Shown: positions 19,574-29,270 of the stretch, piece by piece
Position numbering within the stretch: the first letter of the stretch is position 1
How the letters are laid out: each line of letters begins with the position of its first letter
Assembly: GCF_014698145.1 (NCBI RefSeq)
Contig: NZ_JACJSM010000007.1
Span: 185,500-249,499 of the forward strand
Direction of reading: 5' to 3'
DNA: 64,000 bases
Source of the DNA: Oscillatoria sp. FACHB-1406
Lineage (GTDB): Bacteria; Cyanobacteriota; Cyanobacteriia; Cyanobacteriales; Spirulinaceae
Translations under genes and position numbers: made by a program
Notes under the pieces: model-generated
Databases searched by the model: none
Told to the model about the DNA's origin: nothing
What the model saw: only the letters and a program-made list of their open reading frames with translations

Positions 19574-22500
19574 AAGTTATTTTCAGCAGCAAGATAGCTT
19601 TGTAGCAGTTGTTCGAGTTGTTCGATTTGGAATTGTTTAGCCATTGGAACGATTTGTTTGGCAAACGGTTGGTAGCGATCGTCCTGTTCGCTCATTTGTT
19701 CTGCAAGGGCAATTAACTGTCGAAGTCGTCCTTTTTGTGCGAATTCAAGCAATTGTTGCAACTGTTCCCGGGGGGGGAGGACGATTTCTACGGGTTCGGA
19801 AGTCGATCGCGCTTTTGGGGATGACTCCTCATACACCCAATCCAAGTGTAAAGACTCGGCGAGCAATTGGAAAAGTTCTTCGGCATGAATCGGTTTAGCT
19901 AAAAAATAGTCTCCACCTCCTCTGAGACCCTTTTGTCGGTCTCTCTGAGACACAGAGGCAGAGGAAACAATCACTTTAAGCGATTTTAAAGCATCTTCGC
20001 TTCGCACTTGTTTTAACATCTCGAATCCATCCATGACGGGCATCGATAGGTCGGTAATGACTAAATCCGGCAATTGCTGCTGCATTCGTTCTAAGGCCTC
20101 TTGACCGTTTTCAGCTTCGATCGCCTTAAATCCAAGCGGTTCTAATAAATTTACCAGCACCGAACGATTTTCCCAGCGATCGTCCACCACTAAAATCTGT
20201 CGGGGCGAACCTTTATAACCAATAATCTTGCTCGCGCGCGCAGTTTGTTGTTTCCCCCAATCGCTCGCAAGGGGCATCTCGAGGGTAAAGAAAAATTCGC
20301 TGCCGACTCCAAGCTGACTCTCGAGGCGAATTTCTCCCCCCATTAACTGTACGATCTGCTGGCTAATCGCCAAACCCAGCCCCGTGCCTTCGGCTTGGCG
20401 CGTTCGCTCCCCAACTTGCGTGAAAGCTTGGAAGAGTTGATCGCGATTTTCCCTAGCAATACCCGTTCCCGTATCGGAGATGCAGAAACGAAGGCACACC
20501 GAGCGCTCGGAAGAAGCAAGTTGCTCGACGCGCAGGCTAACGCTGCCTTTGTCGGTGAATTTAATCGCATTGCCCAAAAGGTTAATCAGGACTTGGCGCA
20601 AGCGTTTTTCATCGGCTTCGATTCCTTCGGGTAGGTTGGCATCTGGTTCGTAATGGAAACTCAACCCTTTTTGGTCGGCGCGGATCTGGCAAATTTCGAC
20701 CACTCCTTGGAGTACGGAGGGAAGATGAATTGCTTGGGCGGAGAGTTCTAATTTCCGGGCTTCGATTTTCGACAAATCCAGCACGTCGTTAATTAAGGTC
20801 AGCAGATGAGCGCCGCATTCATGGATAATGTTTGCGCCGTGACGTTCTTTTTCTGGCAAGACTTTCGAGCGACTGAGAATTTGGGCGTAACCGAGAATGC
20901 CGTTGAGGGGCGTGCGGAGTTCGTGACTCATGCTGGCGAGGAATTCGCTTTTGGCTTGGTTGGCACTGTCGGCGATTTCTTTGGCGTGCTGAATTTCTCG
21001 GTTGGCTTGTTGAATTTCTTGAAATTTATTTTGCAGCGCGATTGCCATGAGTTGATAGTTGTCGGTAAGCGCGTTGATTTCAGCGATTTGACTGTCGGGA
21101 AGGTCGAGTTTTTGGCGATCGAGCAGTTTATCGGGTAGGTTGGTGGTGACGTTTTTGAGTTGGCGCAGCGGTTGGACGAGGTTGCGGCTAATGGTTTTAG
21201 CAATCAGGGGCGAGAGAATCGCGATCGCCATTAGGGTGGCGAAACTATTGGTATAGAGCCGATCTAAAACATCGAGATAGGGCGCGCTCGCCAGTTCGAC
21301 AACCACTGTCCAGGGAAATTTCTCGCTGACGGCAACGGTTTGCACGTAGAAGGAGTTTCGCCAGCGCACGACTTTGGGCATATTGGCAACGAGCGGCAAC
21401 CAGCGGTAAACGCGATAGTTAATGCGCTGAACCTCTCCCTTATCGTGATGGTCGAAGGGTTGCAGCAATTTTAATTCGGGGCGGGTGCTGAGGAGAACTT
21501 GCGATCGGGCATTGAGGAGCGTTACCAGTTGTTTTCCCGAACCGGAAGATTGTTCGAGAGCGCGCTGGAGAGGTTCGATCTCGATTTCTGCCAAGATATG
21601 ACCTAATAGCCGCTCGTTTTGGCGAATTGGCAAATTTTGGAGGAGGAGAGGCGTACCGCTGTCGGTTATTAAGGTTTCGGAAACGGTAGGTTGTTGTTGG
21701 GCGAGGAGCGATCGATATTCGGTCTTTTCTAAGCGCTGTGGGGGGGGAGGAACGGCAGCAGCGAGAAGATCGCCTCGGGCATTGACGATGTAGAAATTGC
21801 GGAATTTGGGAAAGGATTGACGGGTGAGTTGGATTGAGTTTTGGAGAAGGCTGGGATTCAGGTTTGCCGCTTTTGCCCTGTCGGCGAGTTGCGTCATAAT
21901 GCTTTGATTGTACAGATACCAGTCTTCGAGTTCCGCCTCGATATCGCGGGCGGTATGGTTCAGCGTTTCGAGCATTTGACCTTCTTGCTGAATTGTTGCC
22001 GCTTGGCAGTTCCAGATGGTGAGAACTAGGGTGGGAATGAAGACGAAGGCGACGAAGAGGTTTAAAAGGGTTTGCTCGAAGGGGACGATTTGGGCGGCTT
22101 TGGTACGAGAAACCCAGCGCGCGATCGGGGTGTGGGCGAGAATCAGGCTAGCAAGCAGGGCGTTGCAAATTTGATTGACGGGGTTTTTGAGGGAGATAAA
22201 AACGAAGGTGGCGGGGGCGATTTTAGCCAAGCCGACGTAGGTAATCCACAGTAAGGGAATGCCGATGAATGCCCAATAGATGACATCGAGGAGGAGGAGA
22301 TTTTTGCTGTAGCGCTTGAGTCCCCAACCGACGAAGACGACTTCGAGGGTGAAGACAATGGCGGCGTAGGGATGCTTCCAAAGGTAAATGGTATAGGATG
22401 CCGCGATCGCAGCCGCTAGGGTTCCCCAAAACAAGCCGTAAAGTCGCATCGCGATTAGTGCGAAGACCGTACCGAATAGCCAATCGGCATGAAAAAGAAT

Positions 22501-22650
22501 CGGAATTTTGAAGTAGTTGCCCGCAAAGCTGAGGAGAATTAAAGCGATGGGAAACGAGCGGTTTAGCCAACCGAAGGATTGAGGAGAACGCTCTGGGGCA
22601 ACAGAATCCGACATCGTTTGACTGGGATGCGAGCTTTTCTTCAATGGCAT
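19570..22650 (-). CDS. Membrane-bound hybrid sensor histidine kinase
   Basis: 1026 residues. The N-terminus has about seven hydrophobic segments (about 30-215), then an extracytoplasmic sensor region of dCache type (about 235-480) closed by another membrane helix, a HAMP-like linker, HisKA with ASMSHELRTPLNGILG (H576), HATPase_c ([23 protein letters not shown]), a receiver (about 850-965; LVITDLSMPVMDG) and a 60-residue helical tail. The membrane start resembles MASE-type input modules. It is the first gene of a two-gene unit with 18302-19573 and sits directly downstream of the type I secretion genes on the same strand. The ligand cannot be read from sequence. Confidence 0.92.
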   Translation of the reverse strand: MPLKKSSHPSQTMSDSVAPERSPQSFGWLNRSFPIALILLSFAGNYFKIPILFHADWLFGTVFALIAMRLYGLFWGTLAAAIAASYTIYLWKHPYAAIVFTLEVVFVGWGLKRYSKNLLLLDVIYWAFIGIPLLWITYVGLAKIAPATFVFISLKNPVNQICNALLASLILAHTPIARWVSRTKAAQIVPFEQTLLNLFVAFVFIPTLVLTIWNCQAATIQQEGQMLETLNHTARDIEAELEDWYLYNQSIMTQLADRAKAANLNPSLLQNSIQLTRQSFPKFRNFYIVNARGDLLAAAVPPPPQRLEKTEYRSLLAQQQPTVSETLITDSGTPLLLQNLPIRQNERLLGHILAEIEIEPLQRALEQSSGSGKQLVTLLNARSQVLLSTRPELKLLQPFDHHDKGEVQRINYRVYRWLPLVANMPKVVRWRNSFYVQTVAVSEKFPWTVVVELASAPYLDVLDRLYTNSFATLMAIAILSPLIAKTISRNLVQPLRQLKNVTTNLPDKLLDRQKLDLPDSQIAEINALTDNYQLMAIALQNKFQEIQQANREIQHAKEIADSANQAKSEFLASMSHELRTPLNGILGYAQILSRSKVLPEKERHGANIIHECGAHLLTLINDVLDLSKIEARKLELSAQAIHLPSVLQGVVEICQIRADQKGLSFHYEPDANLPEGIEADEKRLRQVLINLLGNAIKFTDKGSVSLRVEQLASSERSVCLRFCISDTGTGIARENRDQLFQAFTQVGERTRQAEGTGLGLAISQQIVQLMGGEIRLESQLGVGSEFFFTLEMPLASDWGKQQTARASKIIGYKGSPRQILVVDDRWENRSVLVNLLEPLGFKAIEAENGQEALERMQQQLPDLVITDLSMPVMDGFEMLKQVRSEDALKSLKVIVSSASVSQRDRQKGLRGGGDYFLAKPIHAEELFQLLAESLHLDWVYEESSPKARSTSEPVEIVLPPREQLQQLLEFAQKGRLRQLIALAEQMSEQDDRYQPFAKQIVPMAKQFQIEQLEQLLQSYLAAENNL

Positions 22651-22760
22651 AATCCCGCGAACTTTTAGAGTACACCTTCAGAGTTCCCAAATCCCATACG
22701 ATTCTACATTTAAGAATTATGAAGGAAGTCAATCCCGGAGTTGCGATCGCTCCTCACTCT

Positions 22761-24215
22761 TTAACTCGACGACTTGAGACTATCAATTTTTTTAATGAAT
22801 AAGTCAGTAAAAATGGTAATTACGGGACGTTTTCTCGTTTTAATATTCGCACTGACCGACATACCCGATTGTAATTTCACTGCTTGCTTATTAATAACTA
22901 GCGACTGTTTATCGAGTTCGATTTCGGCAGGAAAGCGATAAAATGGGTAAATTTCATCGGGCGGCAGTGCGTCGGAACCGATGCGAATAATCTTCCCTTT
23001 AACATCGCCAAACTCGCTATACGGAAAAGAATCAATCCGTACATCAACATCCATATCTTTTTTCACAAACCCAATATCGCGATTGGTAATAAACACGCGA
23101 GCGACTAAATTATCATTGGGAACAATTTTAAGGATCGGTTCGCTGTTATTAGCAACAAAACCCGCCCCTTTCGGTTGCAAGTCAAACACTACGCCGCTCG
23201 TGGGCGCTCGCAACTCTTGATACCGCAAGGTAAGTTTAATTTGCTCGAGCTTGCTATCCATCTCCTTAATCTGTTTTTCATTTTCCACGATCGCTTTAGT
23301 CAGTTGACTGTCGATTTCGGCGATGCGTTTTTCATTCTCCGAAATTCGCGTATATTGCTCGTCTTGCGTCGTAGCGACGGTATTTTGCGTTTTTTTCTGC
23401 GCTTGTACGATCGCCAGTTGCAAGCGTTTTTCTTCTTGAGTGAGGCGCAAAACCTCTGCTTTACTGGTTCCGACTTCTTGTTCTTGTTTCAAAACTTGCA
23501 GCCTCGGAATGCCGCCATTTTTCAGCAACGGCGTAATATCGTCGAGAATCTTTTGATTCGTTCTCAGGACTTCTTGAGAATTTCTCAATTGAATGCGAGT
23601 TTGCTCTAGTTGTTGGCTTAACTGTTCGACTTCGAGTTTCGCCGCCGCCACCCGCGATTCGAGTTCAGTTTGAGAGGTTTGAAACCGCAGTTGTTGGGCA
23701 ACATTTAAATTAGTCGTCGAAGTTGGATTGCCGCTGATGCGAGCGAGGTAGTATTGATTTTCAGCAAGTAAGGCGGCGCGATTTTCAGTTAAAGAAGTGA
23801 GTTCGGGTAATTTTTCTAAGCTGGCAACATTGACGGTTGCAGTCCCCCTCATTTGCCCGCGATAATAATTATTTTCTCGCATCAAACTATCGCGAATTTT
23901 AATAAGAGATTGTAACTCAGCTTTGGCTGAAGTTTGATCGAAGCTAATCAGCGCGTCTCCCGCTTTAACGCTTTGTCCTTCCTTGACGCGAATTTCTCGA
24001 ACCACCCCACCGACGGGCGCTTGCACGTTTTTCACCGCACCGACAGGCTCGAGTTTGCCTTTAGCAGGAACAGCTTCTTCGATTTGCGCGATGCACGCCC
24101 AAGCAACGCTTAAGGAGGTTACACCCATTAAAGTCCAAACGATCGCGCGAGACCAAACAGGCGATTGACGCAGGATAACGGGGCGATCGAAACGAGAAGG
24201 AGGAGAAACGTTCAT
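22761..24215 (-). CDS. HlyD-family periplasmic adaptor of a type I secretion system
   Basis: 484 residues. A short cytoplasmic N-terminus and one membrane helix (about 25-45) precede the lipoyl half-motif VQAPVGGVVREIRVKEGQSV. A long alpha-helical hairpin/coiled coil (about 110-330) and the second lipoyl half with LRAPTSGVVFDL follow, then a beta-barrel domain. It is a normal HlyD/membrane-fusion protein that bridges the inner-membrane ABC exporter and an outer-membrane TolC-like channel. It lies in line with the exporter at 25145 and the DUF4058 gene between them. No TolC gene is seen in the window. Confidence 0.93.
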   Translation of the reverse strand: MNVSPPSRFDRPVILRQSPVWSRAIVWTLMGVTSLSVAWACIAQIEEAVPAKGKLEPVGAVKNVQAPVGGVVREIRVKEGQSVKAGDALISFDQTSAKAELQSLIKIRDSLMRENNYYRGQMRGTATVNVASLEKLPELTSLTENRAALLAENQYYLARISGNPTSTTNLNVAQQLRFQTSQTELESRVAAAKLEVEQLSQQLEQTRIQLRNSQEVLRTNQKILDDITPLLKNGGIPRLQVLKQEQEVGTSKAEVLRLTQEEKRLQLAIVQAQKKTQNTVATTQDEQYTRISENEKRIAEIDSQLTKAIVENEKQIKEMDSKLEQIKLTLRYQELRAPTSGVVFDLQPKGAGFVANNSEPILKIVPNDNLVARVFITNRDIGFVKKDMDVDVRIDSFPYSEFGDVKGKIIRIGSDALPPDEIYPFYRFPAEIELDKQSLVINKQAVKLQSGMSVSANIKTRKRPVITIFTDLFIKKIDSLKSSS

Positions 24216-24323
24216 TTTGAATTGGTAATTCGTAATTCGTAATTTGAGCGCGGTTTCTAAGTCAGTATTAATTCAGTTTTTTTAATTGTAGATCGAGAGG
24301 GTTTGAAGATTTTAAGAGCATGG

Positions 24324-25019
24324 TTATTGTAATCGGTGAATTCTTTGGGCTTGACAGGTACGATTGTATGTTTTTTCTAAGTCGAGGGGAAAAACAATAC
24401 CGGGCTTAAGCCATAGCGGTAAGGTCGGCAGAGATTTCCCCAGTTCGAGCAATTCATACCACACTTTCAACTGAGGGGATTCCGCGCTCGCGACTTGATA
24501 AGCTGCCGCATACAAATTATCTTCGTTAACGGTTACTGAAGCCGCGATCGCGTGCAATAATTGCTGGTGAAGCGATGACTTTCTTATCGTCACAATATCG
24601 ATAACAATTAAGCCGATTCCCTGCTCCAAATAACTCTGGCATTTACTAACAAAAGCCTCTCTCTGGGAACGACGATCCTTATTCGCCGGACTGACAATTT
24701 CAATCGCACCGATTAAGTGCGTAGTTTGTTCCGTACTGAAAATACCCACTTCAACTTGCTCGATACTTCCGGTTTCAAAAGGAATTACTTGAGTCGGAGG
24801 TTTAGGCTGCCAATCTTCAACAGAATTGGGGAGCGAATTCTCTTCTTCAAAGGCAGCGACATCAATCTCAATCCCAAACTGAACATTTGATTCTGCAAAG
24901 TAACCGACGGGTAAACGTTGGTTTAAATCTTCAGCCATGTAAGTTGCCCAAGCATTATGAAAGGAATGCCAGTGTCGTCTAGTGGCGAGGGGAGGGCGGA
25001 AATGGTCGAGTAAAGCCAT
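24324..25019 (-). CDS. DUF4058 family protein
   Basis: 231 residues. HSFHNAWATYMAEDLNQRLPVGYFAE and the central IEIVSPANKDRRSQREAF stretch are characteristic of DUF4058, a family abundant in cyanobacteria and planctomycetes with a restriction-endonuclease-like appearance but no established function. Length is slightly short for the family. It is inserted between the ABC exporter and the HlyD adaptor, in the same direction, with AT-rich repeat spacers on both sides; this suggests an independent insertion, not a dedicated secretion role. Confidence 0.85.
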   Translation of the reverse strand: MALLDHFRPPLATRRHWHSFHNAWATYMAEDLNQRLPVGYFAESNVQFGIEIDVAAFEEENSLPNSVEDWQPKPPTQVIPFETGSIEQVEVGIFSTEQTTHLIGAIEIVSPANKDRRSQREAFVSKCQSYLEQGIGLIVIDIVTIRKSSLHQQLLHAIAASVTVNEDNLYAAAYQVASAESPQLKVWYELLELGKSLPTLPLWLKPGIVFPLDLEKTYNRTCQAQRIHRLQ

Positions 25020-25020
25020 T

Positions 25021-25146
25021 TTGTAATTTATAATTCGTAATTCGTAATTCGTAGTTCGTAATTGCCCAATTTATCACTTATAACTCATCATTTATAATTT
25101 CCCCACCATTTCCCCATTCATAATTCATAATTCATCACTCATCATT
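25021..25146. repeat. AT-rich short tandem repeats (TAATTCG- and ATAATTC-type)
   Basis: Spacer made of near-perfect heptamers (TAATTCG repeated, then variants with TTCATAATTCATC). The same unit flanks several other genes here (24228-24250, 46294-46352, 48076-48105, 56994-57045). It probably spreads by slippage and carries no gene. Confidence 0.8.
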
Positions 25147-28100
25147 ACATCTGCGCGTCCTGCTGTTGGAACAGACAATAATACCGCCCTTTTAATGCCA
25201 TCAATTCTGCATGGGTTCCTTGTTCGGCGATACTGCCTTTATCCATCATGAGGATGATATCGGCGCTGCGAATAGTATTAAGACGGTGAGTAATAAACAG
25301 AACCGTTCGCCCGCGAAAAGCTTGTTGTAAATTCGCGCTGACTTGGCGCTCGGTTTCGTAGTCGAGGGCGCTAGTCGCTTCGTCTAAAATGAGCAATTGG
25401 GGGTTGTGGAGGATGGTGCGCGCGATCGCAATTCGCTGGCGCTGTCCCCCAGAAAGCGCCGATCCCCGCTCCCCAACATTCGTGGTATAACCGCTCGGCA
25501 GTTCCATAATAAAGTCGTGGGCGCAAGCCACTTTTGCCGCTTCAATAATCTCGGCTGAAGTCGCATCGGGATGAGTAAGCGCAATATTTTCCTGCACCGA
25601 TCCTTTAAACAAAAGCGAATCTTGAGGAACAATCCCAATTTGATGTCGCAGCGAATAAAGTTCGACTTTACTAATATCGTAATCGTCAATTAAAATGCGT
25701 CCGGCATCAACTTCGTAGAGGCGCGGCAACAATTTAGTTAAGGTACTCTTTCCCGAACCGCTTTGTCCGACAATCCCCACAAACATTCCCGGTTCTAATT
25801 CGAGATTAATATTTAACAGTTGCATCGGTCCGCTGGCGGCAAAACGGAAAGAAACATTTTCGTACTTAATTTTCCCAACAACGGGAGGAAGGGGGATATT
25901 TTGGCGATCGAATTCGTCTGCTTCTTGGGGTGTATCGATAATATCGCTGAGGCGTTCTAAAGATAGGGCAGTTTCTTGGAAGTTTTGCCAGATTTGAGCG
26001 AGACGCAATAAGGGAGAGGTGACGTAACCAGCAATAATGCGGAAAGCAATCAATTGCCCGAGAGTGAGTTCGCCTTTCAGCACGAGGTACGCCCCCACCC
26101 AAAGAACCAAGAGGGCAGAAAGTTTATTAAGAAAGTTACTCGTAGAACCGGCGGCGGTGGAGGTAATGACGGTTTGGAATCCGGCGGAAACGTAACGGGC
26201 GTAATAATCTTGCCATTTCCAACGCGATTGCAGTTCGATATTTTGCGCTTTGACGGTTTGAATGCCCGAAAGGGCTTCGACGAGGTGCGATTGGGTGTCG
26301 GCGTTGCGTTCGGCTTTTTCCCGAATTTGGCGGCGAATAATCGGGGAAACGAGAATGGTGAGTCCGATGAATAGCGGGATGGTGGCGAGGGCGACGATGG
26401 TGAGTACCCAGCTATAAACAAGCATCACAGCGATATAGACAACGGAGAAAATCGCGTCTAAGACGACGGTGAGGGCAGTTCCGGTAAGGAAGGATCGGAT
26501 GTTTTCGAGTTCGTTGATACGACTGGTGAGTTCCCCAACGGGGCGCTTTTCAAAGTAGCGCAGCGGGAGGCGCAGGAGATGATCGATAATTTCCGAACCG
26601 AGGGCTAAGTCGATGCGGTTGGTGGTATCGACGAAGAGATAGGTGCGTAGGGCGGTGAGGATGCCTTCGACAACGGCGATTAAAATGAGAAATGCACCGA
26701 GAACGTGGAGGGTATCGAAGCTATTTTGGACGATGACGCGATCGATGATGATTTGAATCATCAACGGGTTCACTAAACCAAATAGCTGCACGAAAAAGGA
26801 AGCAATTAAAACTTCCATTAATACCCAGCGATAGCGACGCAGGGAAGGAAGAAACCAGTTTAAACCGAATTTTTGTTTGGGAGTATTTTTGGTGGGTTGA
26901 AGGAGGAGGACTTGGACGGGAGTTTCGCGATCGCTTTCTAAGAATTTTTCGAGGAATTGCTCGGGTTTATAGCGTTCGATTCCGCGTTCGGGAATGCCGA
27001 GGACGAGTTCTTTGGGGGTAATTTCAAAAACGAGAACGGGGCGATCGCGCACGCGCAAAAGTGCCGGGGCGTTAAGTTGCGCGATTTTGTCGGCGGGAAC
27101 TTCAACCAGTTGCGCTTGCAGCCCCAGCAGTTCGGAAACAGCACCGCACAGTTGCAGAGATAGCGTTCCCGTCCGCTTCATTTGTTGGTCTAAGATGCGT
27201 TGAATAACATCGCGCCGGAAGGGAAGTTTAAGCTCTCGGGCAAGCATTTGGAAGCAAGCGAGAGTGCTATCGACTTCCCCGTTACCGCCGATGTGTGCGT
27301 AATTTTTGCGCTTGCTGGGGGTTTCGACGAAGGGATGGACGAATTCCGGCGCGGGGGGGCGTTCTGGGGCGAAGGGGATAGTCGATTTGAGGTCTTGGAT
27401 GTGAGATTTACCGTTACCGTTATGGTTGTTATCGACGGGCGCTTCTTCGGGAGGGGGAGGATAAAGCAGGGCGCTAGGAATGCCGATCGCGCGGGCGGGA
27501 TGATTTGAGACAATCTTTACCGTCTCGGCGGGATCGAAGCGACTGCCAATGGGGAGATTGGCAACCGCACCGCCGCCGCTAATCCACCAAATTTTAGTTG
27601 GATCGAGGGGCGCGATCGCTCTGTTGTTAGGTTGCAAGTATTGGACTTCTGCGGTGTCTAAACCTTCTTGGATAATATTTTTGAGGTCGAGGTCGGTTTG
27701 CTGGGGTTGCTGTTGAATTTCTGCGCTGAGGAGATCGAAAAGTTCGGCAGGAGAACAGCGATTGTAAAAGTGGTTAGAGAAGAGGGGTTCGCTATCGAGG
27801 AGGCGCATAAAGTCGCGGGCAGGCAGCGTCATGCAGGTTGTATCCTGGGACGCGATCGCGTTTTCGCAAGGCACGCCTCGCACTAAACCCGCCCAACCTA
27901 ACATATCCCCCGCTTCCAGACGTTGCAGCGTAATCGGTTTGCGACTGTGGGGATCCGCACCCAATAACCGCGCTCCTCCTTCGAGGATAATAGCCACTTG
28001 ATAGGGCAAAGTTTCCGGACGTAAAATTGGTTGACCTAGCCGATAGCGCAACAGTTGAAATCGTCCCGACCAATACTGCAATTTCTCTCCTGAGAGTTGG

Positions 28101-28156
28101 TTAAAGGGGGGAGTTTTAGCGAGAAAACCTTCAATAGATGCTTCGGTATAAGTCAT
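25145..28156 (-). CDS. ABC exporter with cyclic-nucleotide-binding-like and inactive C39 peptidase-like domains
   Basis: 1003 residues. A CNB-like beta-roll fold occupies about 15-130 (LGQPILRPETLPYQVAIILE, LEAGDMLGW). A linker leads to a C39-like domain (about 285-410) in which the catalytic Cys position reads VDSTLAC, Ser in place of Cys. Six membrane helices follow (about 440-730) and the ATPase domain has GQSGSGKST, LSGGQ and ILDEATSALD. A C39-like domain without Cys is the HlyB type that docks RTX-like substrates; GG-leader cleavage is therefore not expected. With the HlyD adaptor and the parvulin it forms a type I secretion system; the giant exoprotein upstream is the obvious substrate. 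Confidence 0.92.
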   Translation of the reverse strand: MTYTEASIEGFLAKTPPFNQLSGEKLQYWSGRFQLLRYRLGQPILRPETLPYQVAIILEGGARLLGADPHSRKPITLQRLEAGDMLGWAGLVRGVPCENAIASQDTTCMTLPARDFMRLLDSEPLFSNHFYNRCSPAELFDLLSAEIQQQPQQTDLDLKNIIQEGLDTAEVQYLQPNNRAIAPLDPTKIWWISGGGAVANLPIGSRFDPAETVKIVSNHPARAIGIPSALLYPPPPEEAPVDNNHNGNGKSHIQDLKSTIPFAPERPPAPEFVHPFVETPSKRKNYAHIGGNGEVDSTLACFQMLARELKLPFRRDVIQRILDQQMKRTGTLSLQLCGAVSELLGLQAQLVEVPADKIAQLNAPALLRVRDRPVLVFEITPKELVLGIPERGIERYKPEQFLEKFLESDRETPVQVLLLQPTKNTPKQKFGLNWFLPSLRRYRWVLMEVLIASFFVQLFGLVNPLMIQIIIDRVIVQNSFDTLHVLGAFLILIAVVEGILTALRTYLFVDTTNRIDLALGSEIIDHLLRLPLRYFEKRPVGELTSRINELENIRSFLTGTALTVVLDAIFSVVYIAVMLVYSWVLTIVALATIPLFIGLTILVSPIIRRQIREKAERNADTQSHLVEALSGIQTVKAQNIELQSRWKWQDYYARYVSAGFQTVITSTAAGSTSNFLNKLSALLVLWVGAYLVLKGELTLGQLIAFRIIAGYVTSPLLRLAQIWQNFQETALSLERLSDIIDTPQEADEFDRQNIPLPPVVGKIKYENVSFRFAASGPMQLLNINLELEPGMFVGIVGQSGSGKSTLTKLLPRLYEVDAGRILIDDYDISKVELYSLRHQIGIVPQDSLLFKGSVQENIALTHPDATSAEIIEAAKVACAHDFIMELPSGYTTNVGERGSALSGGQRQRIAIARTILHNPQLLILDEATSALDYETERQVSANLQQAFRGRTVLFITHRLNTIRSADIILMMDKGSIAEQGTHAELMALKGRYYCLFQQQDAQM

Positions 28157-28198
28157 TAGAATTATGAATTATGAGTTATGAATTGTTTTCTAAAAAAA

Positions 28199-28975
28199 TT
28201 AACTTTCTATTGGTGTTAATTCTGTATCTTTCCAAGGATCCGCTTCAACAGGATCGGGAAGAATAGAAGCTTTTTGTACTTCTTCCTGTAACCAACTATT
28301 AAACCGCTCGTTTAGTAATTGTTGCCGCATCGCATCATCTAACTGAGCCGGTCGAAATTCATCCAAGCGCACAATCACAAACCACTCGCTCAAATGAGTC
28401 GGCGGCCACAGTTGACCGGGCGTACTAATGGAAAGCATTTTCGCTAAAGTTGGGTGCGGATGACTGAGTTCGACTGGCCCAATTTTGCCACCGCTTTTTG
28501 CTTCCGGGCCTTGGGAATAGTCCCGCGCCAGTTCTTCAAAGGTTGCCTCTTCTTCGAGCAGCCGACAATATAATTCTTGGGCAATGCCAGCATCGGTCGT
28601 TCGCAACAAAGAATACACAACTTTATCGAGTTTGGCTTTGCGCTGGAGAAAGTAAGATTCGAGTTGATTGTCCCAGGTTTGTTGCTTAAATTTCTCAGTT
28701 TTAAAACCGCGTTCGACGAGGGCTTCTAGTTGTTCTTGCTTTATCCCGCGCCGTTCTAACCAAGCTTGGCGTTCGGTTTCCCCCATAATTTGCTGTTGCG
28801 CGCAGAACGTCTGGTAGGCTTGCTGCCGTTCTTCTGGGGAAAGAGCGATGTCTTCGAGGGCGCGATCGATAATAATTTCCCGTAACAATTGGGGCAACAA
28901 TTGATACTTATCGAGGAGGGGAACAATTTCTGCTGCTGAAATCGCGCGATCGCCGACCTGTAGAACTGCACGCAT
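28199..28975 (-). CDS. Parvulin-type peptidylprolyl isomerase
   Basis: 258 residues without an obvious signal peptide. An N-terminal SurA-like helical part (1-115) precedes a PpiC rotamase domain (about 125-215) with EATFEELARDYSQGPEAKSGG, IGPVELSHPHPTLAKML and LSEWFVIVRLDEF. The gene starts a unit with the ABC exporter (43-bp gap). Parvulin genes commonly accompany cyanobacterial HlyB/HlyD genes, which suggests it helps keep the substrate unfolded or ready for export; the cytoplasmic location is inferred from the missing signal. Confidence 0.9.
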   Translation of the reverse strand: MRAVLQVGDRAISAAEIVPLLDKYQLLPQLLREIIIDRALEDIALSPEERQQAYQTFCAQQQIMGETERQAWLERRGIKQEQLEALVERGFKTEKFKQQTWDNQLESYFLQRKAKLDKVVYSLLRTTDAGIAQELYCRLLEEEATFEELARDYSQGPEAKSGGKIGPVELSHPHPTLAKMLSISTPGQLWPPTHLSEWFVIVRLDEFRPAQLDDAMRQQLLNERFNSWLQEEVQKASILPDPVEADPWKDTELTPIES

Positions 28976-29270
28976 AAAGGGGTTTGAATTAAGAATTTTT
29001 TAAAGGAAAATAAGTAGACTTTTTTCTAAAAAAAAAGGAACGCTGTCAGTAAAAGCACAGAGTCTGCTTGGATTGTAGCTTAAACCGTTGAATGCCTCTA
29101 TTAGATAGACGCTTAACTTAGAGAAAATTGACAAAAAATAAGCGAGTAGCACTTCCCAAATTAGGAAGGGAGAAACGAGCGATCGCTTCTCCCCTCTTCA
29201 ACGTAACTTCAGTCAGTTAGCAAAATACAACCTTCTGCCTCCAGCCCGAAGCCAAGATAGCTCGACCTGA
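28976..29270. other. Spacer between exoprotein and secretion genes
   Basis: 295 bases without a gene. The part next to the parvulin is very AT-rich (runs of A and T around 29000-29040) and would suit its promoter. The left end of the exoprotein transcript could stop at the palindrome listed at 29168-29193. Confidence 0.4.
29168..29193 (-). terminator. Possible stem-loop downstream of the exoprotein gene
   Basis: GGGAGAA and TTCTCCC flank a 12-base loop that contains GCGATCGC, about 80 bases past the exoprotein stop on the minus strand. The following T tract is weak, so this may be only a HIP1-containing palindrome. Confidence 0.35.
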
